NCBI GenBank assembly: GCA_021802555.1
Contig: JAJZRU010000009.1
Coordinates: 39,280 to 103,279 of the forward strand
Direction of reading: 5' to 3'
Source of the DNA: Pseudomonadota bacterium
GTDB taxonomy: Bacteria > Pseudomonadota > Gammaproteobacteria > Burkholderiales > Thiobacillaceae
Length of the DNA stretch: 64,000 nucleotides
Part shown: positions 53,147 through 63,152 of the stretch, one piece after another
How the letters are laid out: every line of letters starts with the position of its first letter
Position numbering within the stretch: position 1 is the stretch's first letter
Translations under genes and position numbers: made by a program
The notes under the pieces: model-generated
What the model saw: the letters and a program-made list of their open reading frames with translations, nothing else
Told to the model about the DNA's origin: nothing
The model's database searches: none

Positions 53147-55282
53147 TCAGATGTTGCTGTCCGGCGTGGGAGGGGTGGCCGCTTCGGTCTTGGGCGGCGG
53201 GTCGATGAGCGCCTTCATCGACAGGCGCAGACGGCCTTTTTCGTCGGCCTCCAGGACTTTCACGCGCACCTGCTGGCCTTCCTTGAGGTGGTCGGAGACG
53301 GCGTTGATGCGCTCGTGGGCGATCTGCGATATGTGCAGCAGACCGTCGCGCCCCGGCAGGACGTTGACGATGGCGCCGAAATCGAGCAGCTTGACCACGG
53401 TGCCATCATATACTGCGCCCACTTCCACTTCTGCGGTGAGCGCCTCGATGCGCTTCTTGGCGGCTTCGCCGGCCTCCATGCTGACGCAGGCGATCTTCAC
53501 CGAGCCGTCGTCCTCGATTTCGATCTGCGTGCCGGTTTCCTCGGTTAGGGCGCGGATGACGGCACCGCCCTTGCCGATGACGTCGCGGATCTTCTCCGGA
53601 TTGATCTTCATGGTGATGATGCGCGGAGCATAGGCCGACATCTCCTGGCGTGCACCTCCTATGGCCTGCTTCATGAGGCCCAGGATGTGCATGCGGCCTT
53701 CCTTCGCCTGCTTGAGCGCGGCATCCATGATTTCCTTGGTGATGCCCTGGATCTTGATGTCCATCTGCAAGGCGGTGACGCCGCGCTCGGTGCCGGCCAC
53801 CTTGAAGTCCATGTCGCCCAGATGGTCCTCGTCGCCCAGGATGTCGGTCAGCACGGCGAAGCGTCCGCCTTCCTTGATCAGGCCCATGGCGATGCCGGCC
53901 ACGTGCGCCTTGAGAGGAACGCCGGCGTCCAGCATGGACAGGCAGCCGCCGCACACCGAGGCCATGGAGGAGGAGCCGTTGGATTCGGTGATTTCGGAGA
54001 CCACGCGCAGGGTGTAGCCGAATTCCTCCTTGCTCGGCAGCACCGCCAGCAGGGCGCGCTTGGCCAGGCGTCCATGGCCGATTTCGCGCCGCTTGGGGCT
54101 GCCCACGCGGCCGGTCTCGCCGGTGGCGAAGGGCGGCATGTTGTAGTGCAGCAAGAAGCGCTCGGAATATTCGCCCATGAGGGATTCGATGGTCTGCTCG
54201 TCGCGTCCGGTGCCCAGGGTGGTCACCACCAGGGCCTGGGTTTCGCCGCGCGTGAACAGGGCGGAGCCATGAGTGCGCGGCAGCACGCCGGTGCGGATGG
54301 TGATGGGACGCACCGTGCGGGTGTCGCGGCCGTCGATGCGGGGCTGGCCGGAGAGGATGCGGTTGCGCACGATCTTCGCTTCCAGCTTGAAGAACTCATC
54401 TTTCACTTCGTTGACGGCCAGAGTGTCCATGTCGGCCGTGACGCAAGCCTCCATGACCTTGGCGCGCACTTCGTCGACCTTGGCCAAACGCGCCTGTTTC
54501 TGCTTGATGTTGTAGGCATCTTCCAGCTCGGCGCACGCGAGGCCGTCGATCTTCTCGGTCAGCGCGGTATTGGCGGACGGCGCTTGCCAGTCCCATTCGG
54601 CGACGCCGGCCTCGTCGGCCAGTTCGTTGATGGCGTTGATCGCCGCCTGCATCTGGTGGTGGCCGAACACGACCGCCCCCAGCATGATGTCCTCGGGCAG
54701 TTCCTGGGCCTCGGACTCCACCATCAGCACGGCCGCCTCGGTGCCGGCGACCACCAGGTCCAGTTGAGAGTCTTTGAGTTGGCTGGCAGTGGGGTTGAGC
54801 ACGTAGGCGCCATCGATGAAGCCGACGCGGGCGGCGCCGACAGGGCCGTCGAATGGCACGCCGGACAGCGTCAGGGCCGCCGAGGCGCCGATCAGGGCGG
54901 GAATGTCGGAATCCACTTCGGGGTTGGAGGACAGCACGGTGGCGATGACCTGCACCTCATTGAAGAAACCTTCCGGAAACAGCGGGCGGATGGGGCGGTC
55001 GATCAATCGGGAGGTGAGGGTTTCCTTTTCCGTGGGCTTGCCTTCGCGCTTGAAGTAGCCGCCGGGAATGCGGCCCGCGGCATAGGTCTTTTCCATGTAG
55101 TCCACGGTCAGGGGAAAGAAATCCTGCCCTGGCTTGACCTCGTTCTTGGCCACCACGGTCACCAGCACCACGGTGTCGTCCATGTTCACCATCACGGCGC
55201 CGCTGGCCTGGCGCGCGATCTCTCCGGTCTCCAGGGTCACGGTGTGCTGGCCGTACTGGAATGATTTTTTGTAGGGGGTCAC
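53147..55282 (-). CDS. pnp: Polynucleotide phosphorylase
   Basis: 711 residues from GTG 55282 (AAGGACGAG upstream). Two RNase PH domains (first '[20 protein letters not shown]'; second with '[20 protein letters not shown]' and '[20 protein letters not shown]'), then KH ('[20 protein letters not shown]') and S1 ('[20 protein letters not shown]') domains. Degrades RNA phosphorolytically from the 3' end; a degradosome component. Downstream of rpsO, as in most proteobacteria. A TTG at 55300 would add six residues but has no better site. Confidence 0.96.
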   Translation of the reverse strand: MTPYKKSFQYGQHTVTLETGEIARQASGAVMVNMDDTVVLVTVVAKNEVKPGQDFFPLTVDYMEKTYAAGRIPGGYFKREGKPTEKETLTSRLIDRPIRPLFPEGFFNEVQVIATVLSSNPEVDSDIPALIGASAALTLSGVPFDGPVGAARVGFIDGAYVLNPTASQLKDSQLDLVVAGTEAAVLMVESEAQELPEDIMLGAVVFGHHQMQAAINAINELADEAGVAEWDWQAPSANTALTEKIDGLACAELEDAYNIKQKQARLAKVDEVRAKVMEACVTADMDTLAVNEVKDEFFKLEAKIVRNRILSGQPRIDGRDTRTVRPITIRTGVLPRTHGSALFTRGETQALVVTTLGTGRDEQTIESLMGEYSERFLLHYNMPPFATGETGRVGSPKRREIGHGRLAKRALLAVLPSKEEFGYTLRVVSEITESNGSSSMASVCGGCLSMLDAGVPLKAHVAGIAMGLIKEGGRFAVLTDILGDEDHLGDMDFKVAGTERGVTALQMDIKIQGITKEIMDAALKQAKEGRMHILGLMKQAIGGARQEMSAYAPRIITMKINPEKIRDVIGKGGAVIRALTEETGTQIEIEDDGSVKIACVSMEAGEAAKKRIEALTAEVEVGAVYDGTVVKLLDFGAIVNVLPGRDGLLHISQIAHERINAVSDHLKEGQQVRVKVLEADEKGRLRLSMKALIDPPPKTEAATPPTPDSNI

Positions 55283-55303
55283 TTTCTCGTCCTTTTCCAA
55301 AAC

Positions 55304-55326
55304 AAAGCCGCCCTAGGGGCGGCTTT
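55304..55326 (-). terminator. Hairpin between rpsO and pnp
   Basis: AAAGCCGCCC / GGGCGGCTTT 10-bp stem, followed on the minus strand by TTGTTTT. It can end part of the rpsO transcripts; in E. coli a hairpin in the same place is cut by RNase III to start PNPase autoregulation. Which applies here is not shown by sequence. Confidence 0.65.
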
Positions 55327-55458
55327 GGACATCACATCATGGGCGTGCGGCAGCTGCGCCGGGAATGCGCGGATGCGCCGGCATTCCGCAGACCCACGTT
55401 TCGGCGTCGAAGCCGAAAGAAGCGGGATGCCGCGCGCAGCTCAACTTGGCCACCGGAT

Positions 55459-55728
55459 TTACTTGCGCAGACCCAGGCGCTCGATCAGGGTCTTGTAGCC
55501 TTCGAGATTGGTGCGCTTGAGGTAGTCCAGCAGCTTGCGGCGGCGGCTCACCATCTTGAGCAGGCCGCGGCGGGAGTGGTGATCCTTGGCATGGGCCTTG
55601 AAGTGCTCGGTGAGCTGGTTGATGCGGGTGGTCAGGAGGGCGACCTGGACTTCCGGGGAGCCGGTGTCGTTGACGGCGCGTTGATAGTCCTTGACCAGTT
55701 GGGCCTTTTCGGCGGTGGTGACAGCCAT
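55459..55728 (-). CDS. rpsO: 30S ribosomal protein S15
   Basis: 89 residues, full length for S15. '[19 protein letters not shown]' and '[20 protein letters not shown]' are the rRNA-binding helices. ATG 55728 has an AGAGGAAA site. S15 binds 16S rRNA helix 20/22 and usually represses its own mRNA. Confidence 0.97.
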   Translation of the reverse strand: MAVTTAEKAQLVKDYQRAVNDTGSPEVQVALLTTRINQLTEHFKAHAKDHHSRRGLLKMVSRRRKLLDYLKRTNLEGYKTLIERLGLRK

Positions 55729-55829
55729 GAGGTTTCCTCTCGAAACAAAACGAACAAATCGCGAAGCCCCGCGGCTGGGTTGGGCTTCGTTCCGGAAAAA
55801 GAGAATTCTAGCCGAAGATCGGGGCTGCC

Positions 55830-56822
55830 TCAATAACGCAATGTTTTTGCTGGGGTTTGGCGGGAAGATTCCTGGGCGACGAGACGCCTCGCGCGCAGCA
55901 GGCCGTCCTCTTCGCCGCATTGTCCTATGCCCAGGAAGCGGCCCTGCGGCCCATGCAGCCGGAACAGCCCGGCGCCGCCCGGGCAAGGCAGGATTTGCCC
56001 CTGCGCGAGGGCAAGCGCGTGTTCTTCAGACAGCGCAAGGGCGGGGAGATGGGACACCAGCGCGTCGACGGGCAGCAGCACGGCGGCGCGTTCCGCAGGC
56101 GGCAGCGCTTCCAGCGCGTCCGGGGCGATGGCCCGGTCCGATGCGAAGCCGCCGGTGGCCGTGCGCATGAGGCGCAGCAGATGCCCGCCGCAGCCGAGCG
56201 CGCTGCCCAGGTCTTCGGCCAGGGTGCGCACATAGGTGCCGCTGGAGCAGCGCACCTCGAAGCTCAGCAAATTGCCTTCCAGGGCGAGCAATTCCAGATG
56301 TGCGATGCGCACCCGACGCGCTGCGCGCGGCAGGGTGATGCCGGCGCGGGCATACTCGTACAGCGGCCTGCCGGCGACTTTGAGGGCGGAATACATGGGC
56401 GGGGTCTGCGCGATCTCGCCGCGCAGCGGCGCCATGGCAGCTTCGACCTGCGCGGGCGTGACTTGCACGGCGCGCGTTTCCAGGATTTCGCCCTCGGGGT
56501 CGCCGGTAGTGGTGGTGATCCCCAGGCGCATCATCGCACGGTAGCTCTTGTCCGCCTCCAGCAAAAACTGCGAGAACTTGGTCGCTTCCCCGAAGCACAG
56601 CGGCAGCAGGCCTTCGGCAAAGGGATCCAGCGTGCCGGTGTGGCCGGCCTTGGCGGCATTGAGCAGGCGGCGCGCACGCTGCAGCGCGGCGTTCGACGAG
56701 AGGCCGGCCGGCTTGTCGAGCAGGAGCAGGCCGTGCACCGGCTCGCGGGGCGGTTTCATGGGGCCGCGCGACGCGGGAGCGCCGAGCTGGCGCGGCGGTT
56801 CAGCTGCCCTCGTCGTCGGCAT
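55830..56822 (-). CDS. truB: tRNA pseudouridine-55 synthase
   Basis: 330 residues from ATG 56822, which has GGAGGA 12 nt upstream inside rbfA (22-nt overlap); ATG 56759 would give 309 residues but lacks a site. Catalytic motif '[20 protein letters not shown]' (catalytic Asp), then '[17 protein letters not shown]', and a C-terminal PUA-like part. Makes pseudouridine in the T loop of elongator tRNAs. Confidence 0.94.
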   Translation of the reverse strand: MPTTRAAEPPRQLGAPASRGPMKPPREPVHGLLLLDKPAGLSSNAALQRARRLLNAAKAGHTGTLDPFAEGLLPLCFGEATKFSQFLLEADKSYRAMMRLGITTTTGDPEGEILETRAVQVTPAQVEAAMAPLRGEIAQTPPMYSALKVAGRPLYEYARAGITLPRAARRVRIAHLELLALEGNLLSFEVRCSSGTYVRTLAEDLGSALGCGGHLLRLMRTATGGFASDRAIAPDALEALPPAERAAVLLPVDALVSHLPALALSEEHALALAQGQILPCPGGAGLFRLHGPQGRFLGIGQCGEEDGLLRARRLVAQESSRQTPAKTLRY

Positions 56823-57183
56823 GGTGGGAACGATCCTCCGCCACGGCTTCGTCGATGAGGCGGGAGAGGTTCGTGCCGCGCTCCACCGATTCGTCATAGG
56901 CGAAGGCGAGGGCGGGCACCATGCGCAGCTTCATGCGCCGCGCCAACTGGGCGCGCAAAAAGCCTGCGCTCTGGTTCAGGCGCTTCACCAGATCGGCGTG
57001 GGCGACGGACGGATTCAGGCTGGTCACGAACACCCTGGCGTGCTCCAGGTCGGGCGCGACTTCCACGTCCGTGACGGTCATCAGGTTGAAATGCGGGTCG
57101 CGCATCTCCAGGCGCACGATGTCCGCCAGCTCGCGCTGGATCTGCTCGGCGACACGGCGGGAACGCGGGTAGTCCTTGGGCAT
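56800..57183 (-). CDS. rbfA: Ribosome-binding factor A
   Basis: 127 residues of a KH-like fold: 'RSRRVAEQIQRELADIVRLE', 'DVEVAPDLEHARVFVTSL' and 'LRMVPALAFAYDESVERGT'. Helps 16S rRNA 5'-end maturation and 30S assembly, important in the cold. It lies between infB and truB as is usual. Confidence 0.95.
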   Translation of the reverse strand: MPKDYPRSRRVAEQIQRELADIVRLEMRDPHFNLMTVTDVEVAPDLEHARVFVTSLNPSVAHADLVKRLNQSAGFLRAQLARRMKLRMVPALAFAYDESVERGTNLSRLIDEAVAEDRSHHADDEGS

Positions 57184-57219
57184 GATGCGGGCCGGCGGCA
57201 GGGGAACGGGCGCTCCCCG

Positions 57220-59922
57220 TCACAGTGTGCGCGCGACCTCCACCACCTCGAAGACTTCGAGCTGGTCGCCCTCGCGCACGTCGTCGAAGCCCTTGACCGA
57301 GAGCCCGCATTCGTAGCCCTCCTTGACTTCCTTGACGTCGTCCTTGAAGCGCTTGAGGGAGTCGAGCTCGCCCTGATGGACGACCACGTTGTCGCGCAGG
57401 ATGCGTACGCCGGAACTGCGTTTGACCAAGCCCTGCACCACCATGCAGCCCGCCACCGTGCACACCTTGGGCACGCGGAAGATCTGGCGCACGTCGACGA
57501 GGCCGATGACGTTTTCCTTCTTCTCCGGCGAGAGCAATCCGGTGAGCGCCGCCTTCACGTCGTCCACCGCCTCGTAGATGATGTTGTAGTAGCGGATGTC
57601 CACGCTTTCCGCTTCGGCCAGCTTGCGCGCATTGGCATCGGCGCGCACGTTGAAGCCGATGACCACCGCCTTGGAGGCAAGCGCCAGGTTGACGTCCGAT
57701 TCGGTCACCGCGCCGACGCCGCTATGGATGATGTTCACCTTGACTTCGCTGGTGGAGAGCTTGGACAGGGCGTGCGCGAGGCCTTCGTAGGAGCCCTGCA
57801 CGTCGGCCTTGATGATGAGCGGGAGCTGCTTGACCCCGCCTTCGCCCATCTGCTCGAACATGGACTCCAGGCGCGCAGCCTGCTTCTTCGCCAGCTGCAC
57901 GTCGCGGAACTTGCCCTGGCGGAACAGCGCGATCTCGCGCGCCTTGCGCTCGTCGGGCAGCACCAGCGCGTCTTCGCCGGCGCCGGGAACGTCGGACAGC
58001 CCCTGAATCTCCACCGGGATGGAGGGCCCGGCTTCGGCGACGGCCTTGCCGTTCTCGTCCAGCATGGCGCGCACACGGCCGAAGGCCTGGCCCGCGAGCA
58101 GCACGTCGCCGCGCTTGAGCGTGCCGCTTTGCACCAGCAGAGTGGCGACCGGCCCTTTGCCCTTGTCCAGGCGCGCCTCGATGATGAGCCCCTTGGCCGG
58201 GGTCTCGCGCGGGGCGCGCAGCTCCAGCACTTCCGCCTGCAGCAGGATGGAATCCAGCAGGGCGTCGATGCCGCTGCCGGTCTTGGCCGACACATCCGCG
58301 AAGATGGCGTCGCCGCCCCATTCTTCGGGCACCACCTGCTGGTTGGCCAACTCCTGGCGGATGCGCTCGGGGTTGGCTTCCGGCTTGTCGATCTTGTTCA
58401 CTGCCACGATGATAGGCACGCCCGCAGCCTTGGCATGGTGGATCGCCTCGATGGTCTGCGGCATGACGCCGTCATCGGCCGCCACCACCAGCACGACGAT
58501 GTCGGTCATCTTGGCGCCGCGCGCACGCATGGCGGTAAACGCCTCGTGGCCGGGCGTATCGAGAAAGGTGACGACGCCCTTGGGCGTTTCCACGTGGTAG
58601 GCGCCGATGTGCTGGGTGATGCCGCCGGCCTCGCCGCTGGCCACGCGCGTGCGGCGGATATGGTCCAGCAGCGAGGTCTTGCCGTGGTCGACGTGGCCCA
58701 TGACGGTGACCACGGGCGCGCGCGGCAGCGCCTGGGCTTCCTGATCCGCGGCGGTTTCCAGGAAGACTTCCGGGCTGTCCAGTGCGGCGGCCTTGGCGAC
58801 GTGGCCCAGTTCCTCCACCACGATCATGGCGGTTTCCTGGTCCAGCACCTGGTTGATGGTGACCATGGAGCCCATCTTCATGAGCGCCTTGATGACTTCA
58901 GCGGCCTTGACCGCCATTTTGTGCGCGAGATCCGCCACCGAAATGGTCTCCGGCACCAGCACCTCGCGCACGATGGGTTCGGTGGGCGCCTCGAACTGAT
59001 GCGCGCTGTCAGTCGCCTTGTGGCGGTCCTTGCGCCCGCGCCAGCCGGTGCCCGCACCGCCTTCGCCGCCGCGCGTCTTGAGGGTGCCTTTGCGCTTCTG
59101 CTGGTCGTCCGCCCAGGCGCCGGTCTTGTTTTTCTTGTTGGCGGGTTTTTTATCCTTGTCGGCCGGTTTGTCGGGCTTGTGCAGGGTGCCGGGCGAGGTC
59201 GGCGCCGGGGCCGCGGGCTGCGCCTGCTGCTGACGCAGCTGCTCCTGCGCCAGGCGGCGGGCATTCTCGCGCTCCTGCTTGAGGCGAATTTCTTCTTCCT
59301 GGCGTTCGCGCAGCGCCTGCTGGCGGCGCGCTTCTTCCTCGCGCGTCTTGAGCTCCGCCTCGCCGATGATCTGCGAGCGCGTCACGCGCGTCTTGCGCGG
59401 AGCCGCCGGCGCGGTTTCGGTTGGGGGCGGCGCTTCTTCTTCCGGCGCGGGAGCCGCTTCCGCCAGGGGCACGGGCGCTTCCGGCACGGCCGGCGCCAGC
59501 TCAGCGGCAGGGGCGGCTTCGGGCGGGGGCACCGGCGCCGCTGGCGCGGCTACCGGTGCTTCGGCCAAGGGCTGCACCTCTTCCAGAGCCGTTTCGGCGG
59601 CAGCCTGCGGCACTGCTTCGGCGGCGGCGTCGCGCTTGACATAGGTGCGCTTCTTGCGCACTTCCACCTGGATGGTGCGGGCGCGGCCCGAACTGTCCGA
59701 TTTCTTGATTTCCGTGGTCTGCCGGCGGGTGAGGGTGATCTTGGTTTTCCCCGGCGCATCTGCGCCGCCGTGCATGCGGCGCAGATAATCCAGCAGCAGG
59801 CCCTTGTCCGCTTCCGTGACGGTATCGTCGGCATGCGCCTTGGCGACGCCAGCAGCCTTGAGCTGCTCCAGCAGAAGGTCTGGAGAGAGCTTGAGTTCCT
59901 GGGCAAATTGCGTGACGTTCAT
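57220..59922 (-). CDS. infB: Translation initiation factor IF-2
   Basis: 900 residues from ATG 59922 (AGGGACGG upstream). An N-terminal IF2-N domain ('[20 protein letters not shown]') and a long Ala/Pro/Glu-rich linker precede the G domain. G1 is '[18 protein letters not shown]', G3 '[15 protein letters not shown]', and '[13 protein letters not shown]' is G4. Domains II-IV follow. Recruits initiator fMet-tRNA. Confidence 0.97.
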   Translation of the reverse strand: MNVTQFAQELKLSPDLLLEQLKAAGVAKAHADDTVTEADKGLLLDYLRRMHGGADAPGKTKITLTRRQTTEIKKSDSSGRARTIQVEVRKKRTYVKRDAAAEAVPQAAAETALEEVQPLAEAPVAAPAAPVPPPEAAPAAELAPAVPEAPVPLAEAAPAPEEEAPPPTETAPAAPRKTRVTRSQIIGEAELKTREEEARRQQALRERQEEEIRLKQERENARRLAQEQLRQQQAQPAAPAPTSPGTLHKPDKPADKDKKPANKKNKTGAWADDQQKRKGTLKTRGGEGGAGTGWRGRKDRHKATDSAHQFEAPTEPIVREVLVPETISVADLAHKMAVKAAEVIKALMKMGSMVTINQVLDQETAMIVVEELGHVAKAAALDSPEVFLETAADQEAQALPRAPVVTVMGHVDHGKTSLLDHIRRTRVASGEAGGITQHIGAYHVETPKGVVTFLDTPGHEAFTAMRARGAKMTDIVVLVVAADDGVMPQTIEAIHHAKAAGVPIIVAVNKIDKPEANPERIRQELANQQVVPEEWGGDAIFADVSAKTGSGIDALLDSILLQAEVLELRAPRETPAKGLIIEARLDKGKGPVATLLVQSGTLKRGDVLLAGQAFGRVRAMLDENGKAVAEAGPSIPVEIQGLSDVPGAGEDALVLPDERKAREIALFRQGKFRDVQLAKKQAARLESMFEQMGEGGVKQLPLIIKADVQGSYEGLAHALSKLSTSEVKVNIIHSGVGAVTESDVNLALASKAVVIGFNVRADANARKLAEAESVDIRYYNIIYEAVDDVKAALTGLLSPEKKENVIGLVDVRQIFRVPKVCTVAGCMVVQGLVKRSSGVRILRDNVVVHQGELDSLKRFKDDVKEVKEGYECGLSVKGFDDVREGDQLEVFEVVEVARTL

Positions 59923-59932
59923 AACCGTCCCT

Positions 59933-61405
59933 TTAGGCAAACCACGGGGCGCGCGCGGTCATGATCAGCGCCTTGGCGCGCCCCGCTTCCATGCCGGTGA
60001 GTTCCACCAAATCGTCCACGGCGAGATCAGCGAGATCTTCCGAGGTGTGTATCCCTTTGCTCGCCAGGGTGCGGGCGGTTTCCTCGTCCATGCCTTCAAG
60101 GGAGAGCAAATCCCCCGCCGAGCTTTCGACTTTTTCCTCACCGGCGATGGCGGCGGTGAGCAGCGCGTTGCGCGCGCGGTTGCGCAGCTCGTTGATGATG
60201 CCTTCGTCGAAGGCCTCGATTTCCTGCATCTCGGCCAGCGGCACGTAGGCCACCTCTTCCAGCGACGAGAAACCCTCATCGACCAGGATTTGCGCGACTT
60301 CCTCGTCCACGTCCAACTGGACCATGAAGAGCTTGCGGATGGTCTCGGTTTCGCCGGCCTGCTTTTCGGCGGCCTCCTGCTCGGTGACCAGGTTGATCTC
60401 CCAGCCGGTCAGCTCCGAGGCCAGGCGCACGTTCTGGCCGCTCGCGCCGATGGCCTTGCCGAGCTGGTCTTCCTCGACCACCACGTCCATGCTGTGCTTT
60501 TCCTCGTCCACGACGATGCGCGAGACCTCCGCCGGCGCCAGAGCGTTGATGACGAACTGCGCCGGGTCGGGCGACCACAGGATGATGTCCACGCGCTCTC
60601 CCGCCAGCTCGTTGGTGACGGAGGTCACGCGCGAGCCGCGCAGGCCGATGCAGGTGCCGATGGGGTCTATGCGCTGGTCGTTGGATTTCACGGCGATCTT
60701 GGCGCGCAGGCCGGGGTCGCGCGCGGCGGCCTTGATTTCCATGAGGCCTTCTTCGATCTCCGGCACCTCCAGCTCGAACAGCTTCATGATGAATTCCGGC
60801 GCCGTGCGCGACAGCACCAGCTGCGGCCCGCGCGCGTTGCGCTCGATGCGCGACAAATAGGCGCGCACGCGGTCGCCTACGCGCAGGTTTTCGCGCGCGA
60901 TCATCTGATCGCGGTGCAGAAAGCCCTCCACGCGGCCCGATTCGACGATGGCGTTGCCGCGGTCGAGGCGCTTGACCACGCCGGTGACGAGGTGCTCCTT
61001 GCGCGCCAGGAAGTCATTGAGTATCTGCTCGCGCTCGGCGTCGCGAATGCGCTGCAGGATCACCTGCTTGGCGGCCTGCGCGCCGATGCGGCCGAATTCC
61101 ACGGCTTCCAGCGGTTCTTCCAGATAGTCGCCCAGCTGCACCTCGGGATGCTCGTCGCGCGCATCCACCAGCAGCACCTGGCGGTCCTCGCTTTCCAGTT
61201 CCTGCTCCGACACCACCTGCCAGCGGCGGAAGGCCTCGTAATCGCCGGTCTGGCGGTCGATCGCCACGCGCACGTCCACGTCGCCGGGGAAGCGTTTCTT
61301 GGTGGCGGAGGCCAGGGCCAGTTCCAGGGCGCCAAAGACTATGTCCTTGTCGACGTTCTTCTCCCGCGCCAGGGCGTCCACCAATAGCAAGATTTCGCGG
61401 CTCAT
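59933..61405 (-). CDS. nusA: Transcription termination/antitermination factor NusA
   Basis: 490 residues with full proteobacterial architecture: N-terminal RNA-polymerase-binding domain, S1 ('[18 protein letters not shown]'), two KH domains ('[20 protein letters not shown]' and '[20 protein letters not shown]') and two C-terminal acidic repeats ('[20 protein letters not shown]' is in the second). It lies between rimP and infB. Confidence 0.97.
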   Translation of the reverse strand: MSREILLLVDALAREKNVDKDIVFGALELALASATKKRFPGDVDVRVAIDRQTGDYEAFRRWQVVSEQELESEDRQVLLVDARDEHPEVQLGDYLEEPLEAVEFGRIGAQAAKQVILQRIRDAEREQILNDFLARKEHLVTGVVKRLDRGNAIVESGRVEGFLHRDQMIARENLRVGDRVRAYLSRIERNARGPQLVLSRTAPEFIMKLFELEVPEIEEGLMEIKAAARDPGLRAKIAVKSNDQRIDPIGTCIGLRGSRVTSVTNELAGERVDIILWSPDPAQFVINALAPAEVSRIVVDEEKHSMDVVVEEDQLGKAIGASGQNVRLASELTGWEINLVTEQEAAEKQAGETETIRKLFMVQLDVDEEVAQILVDEGFSSLEEVAYVPLAEMQEIEAFDEGIINELRNRARNALLTAAIAGEEKVESSAGDLLSLEGMDEETARTLASKGIHTSEDLADLAVDDLVELTGMEAGRAKALIMTARAPWFA

Positions 61406-61437
61406 CGTTTAATCCTCACACTTCCAAACACTGCCCG

Positions 61438-61866
61438 TCAGTCGAATTCCGGCTTCAGGCGGGCGATTTCCACCGCCGCGAGATCCAGGTCGAGGGGCTT
61501 GCCATCCACTTCCAGATGCAGGCGCCCGGCCTCCAGGCCCAGCAGTTTGCCAAGCAGCTTGCGGCGGTTGTCCAGGGGCACGCGCAGCTTGACCGTCACC
61601 TGCCGGCCGGCGAAACGCGCATAATCGCCGGGCTTGAGCAGCGGTCGGTCCAGCCCGGGGGACGACACTTCCAGCCGCTCGTAGAGGATGTTCTCCACCG
61701 CGAACAGGCGCGCCAGATGGCGGCTGACTGTCGCGCAGTCATCCACCGTAATGCCTCCCGGCTTGTCCATGTACACTTGTATCAATCCACCCCGGCCCGC
61801 CACCACCTGCACCAGCTCGTAGCCCATCGCCGATAAGGCGGGTTCTATCACGGCCTGCAGCGTCAT
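61438..61866 (-). CDS. rimP: Ribosome maturation factor RimP
   Basis: 142 residues. '[20 protein letters not shown]', then '[20 protein letters not shown]' and '[21 protein letters not shown]' are the family signature; the C-terminal Sm-like domain ends '[11 protein letters not shown]'. First gene of the rimP-nusA-infB operon. ATG 61866 fits other RimP proteins better than the longer frame, which runs through a terminator. Confidence 0.95.
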   Translation of the reverse strand: MTLQAVIEPALSAMGYELVQVVAGRGGLIQVYMDKPGGITVDDCATVSRHLARLFAVENILYERLEVSSPGLDRPLLKPGDYARFAGRQVTVKLRVPLDNRRKLLGKLLGLEAGRLHLEVDGKPLDLDLAAVEIARLKPEFD

Positions 61867-61880
61867 TGGAGCCCCGCAAA

Positions 61881-61904
61881 CAAAAAATGGGCGCACCGCC
61901 CATC
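61881..61904 (-). terminator. Terminator between tRNA-Leu(UAA) and rimP
   Basis: ATGGGCG-GTG-CGCCCAT hairpin with six Ts on the minus strand, about 100 nt past the tRNA 3' end and 15 nt before the rimP start. It ends most tRNA transcripts and may let a fraction read into rimP. Confidence 0.75.
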
Positions 61905-62004
61905 GAAAAATTCAAAAGCGGAATTATACAGGCCTTTGCCGCCCTGCCGAAAGCCTGCCGGGGGTCGGATGTGGGACGGCTGGCCCGGACGGGCGGAGAA
62001 GAGG

Positions 62005-62335
62005 TGGTGCGCCCAGCCGGAATCGAACCGGCACGGCCTCGACGGCCGAGAGATTTTCCTGCCACTTCGGCTTTCGCCGCCGCGCCGGCCGGCGCGTTCG
62101 TGGTCTGGACTTTGTCTTGGCCATGGGCCGGAGGCTAGGCGCCCCCGGGCTTTAGGCCCCCGCCGTCAAGTCTCTGCACGTCCCGGCAGCAAGTGCGGCC
62201 GGTTTCGCTCAGCGTTGCCTCGCCCGCCAGGGCAGGGGGTTCGCTGAATTTGACGGGATTCACGCGGGGGCTTTCGCACCCCGGTGCTCAGCGTGGGTTC
62301 AAGTCTCTTGTGTCTACCAATTCCACCATGGGCGC
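62005..62335 (-). tRNA. tRNA-Leu(UAA) interrupted by a group I intron
   Basis: The 5' exon (62301-62335, 35 nt) is GCGCCCATGGTGG... with a Leu-type D arm and ends in the anticodon stem and loop as AGAGACUU. The 3' exon (62005-62057) begins AAAAUCUCU and carries a long variable arm, T arm, TGGGCGC acceptor strand, discriminator A and CCA. Joined, they give the stem AGAGA/UCUCU around loop CUUAAAA, anticodon UAA. The acceptor stem pairs over all 7 bp. The break lies between anticodon positions 34 and 35, the same place as in cyanobacterial tRNA-Leu(UAA) introns. A TAGAAT -10 box is at 62351-62356. Confidence 0.9.
62058..62300 (-). ncRNA. Group I intron (about 243 nt) in tRNA-Leu(UAA)
   Basis: The exon before it ends in U and the intron ends in G, as group I introns require. 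The core includes GUGCAGAGACUUGACGGC (P7 5' strand region, 62162-62179) and AAGUCCAGACC (62102-62112), which pair as ACUU/AAGU. From memory, the Azoarcus tRNA-Ile intron has GUGUAGAGACUAGACGGC and UAGUCC in the same places, so the P7 pair covaries. 'UCAAAUUCAGCGAA' also parallels Azoarcus 'UCAAAUUCGGCGAA', and GGCGAAAGCC near the 3' end forms a GAAA-capped P9. No ORF is inside. P1/IGS pairing was not resolved by eye. Confidence 0.88.
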
Positions 62336-62391
62336 GGTGTAAGCTCCCGGATTCTAGCAGGGCTCGGCCGGCCGGGCAGCGGTGCAGATGC

Positions 62392-62949
62392 TCAGGGCAG
62401 CAGCCGTTCGCGCCGATAGCGCCGGCTCCATACCACCACATAGTGCACGCCCGAGCCCACGGTGGTGGCGAAGACCACGAGGAACAGCAGTTTTACCAGG
62501 CCGCCCAGGGGCAGCAGCAGGGCGGCCTGGGCCAGCACCACGCACAGCAGGGCGAATTCCAGGAAAGTGTTGGTCTTGCCCAGCCAGGTGGGTTGGATGT
62601 CCAGATGCCCGGCCAGGCTGCGGTAGGCCAGGGCGCCTAGGACGATGACGGCGTCGCGCAGGACGATGGCGCCGGCGACCCACCAGGGGATCAAATCCTG
62701 CCAGGTGAGCAGCAGCAGGGTGGTGATGCCCAGCGCCTTGTCGGTGGCGGTGTCGAGCAGCGCGCCCAGGGGCGTGATCCAGCCGAACCGGCGCGCCAGG
62801 AAGCCGTCGATGCCATCGCTCAGGGCGGCGGCGAGAAACAGCCAGAAGGCCGCGGCGTAGCGGTCGGTTTCCAGCAGCCAGGCGACCCCCGGGGCCGCCA
62901 GCAGGCGCAGCAGGGTGATGGCGTTGGCCGGGTTGACGTTGCTTGTCAT
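62392..62949 (-). CDS. pgsA: CDP-alcohol phosphatidyltransferase, PgsA-like
   Basis: 185 residues with about five to six membrane segments. The family motif D-x2-DG-x2-AR-x8-G-x3-D-x3-D is present in 'DGIDGFLARRFGWITPLG' followed by 'ALLDTATDK'. The N-terminus 'NPANAITLLRLLAAP' is typical of PgsA (phosphatidylglycerophosphate synthase, the branch to phosphatidylglycerol and cardiolipin). Substrate within the family cannot be proven by eye, though PgsA is by far the commonest. Confidence 0.82.
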   Translation of the reverse strand: MTSNVNPANAITLLRLLAAPGVAWLLETDRYAAAFWLFLAAALSDGIDGFLARRFGWITPLGALLDTATDKALGITTLLLLTWQDLIPWWVAGAIVLRDAVIVLGALAYRSLAGHLDIQPTWLGKTNTFLEFALLCVVLAQAALLLPLGGLVKLLFLVVFATTVGSGVHYVVVWSRRYRRERLLP

Positions 62950-63024
62950 GGGCGGGCGGCAGGGTTTGAAGGGGACTGGGGAGCGATTTTATTGAGAATT
63001 ACAAGACTCCGTGACACGTGAGCG

Positions 63025-63110
63025 CCCTCACCCCGGCCTTCCCCCAAAGGGAGAGGGGGATCAATCCCTTCTCCCTTTGGAGAAGGTGGCGCGCAGCGCC
63101 GGATGAGGGC
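63025..63110. repeat. Dispersed palindromic repeat, copy 2
   Basis: Same unit as 33761-33840, in the same orientation, between the pgsA-like gene and hrpA. It has hairpins CCCAAAGGG, CTCCCTTTGGAG and GGCGCGCAGCGCC, and is bounded by CCCTCA/TGAGGG. The rest of the 203-bp gap shows nothing else. Confidence 0.8.
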
Positions 63111-63152
63111 AACTGAATCCAGGGCGGTGACTGTCACGCGCTTGGGTATTCA

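Noticed and set aside
56548..59964. Very long plus-strand open frame (over 1,100 codons) opposite infB
   Set aside because: It runs antisense to the clear IF-2 gene, is rich in His/Arg/Gly from GC-biased third positions, and shows no domain; it is an artefact of high GC.
62005..62335. Possible tmRNA or two broken tRNA pseudogenes
   Set aside because: The two halves form one complete tRNA-Leu(UAA) when the middle is removed, and the middle has group I core sequences. There is no tag-peptide frame or tmRNA-like acceptor with Ala identity.
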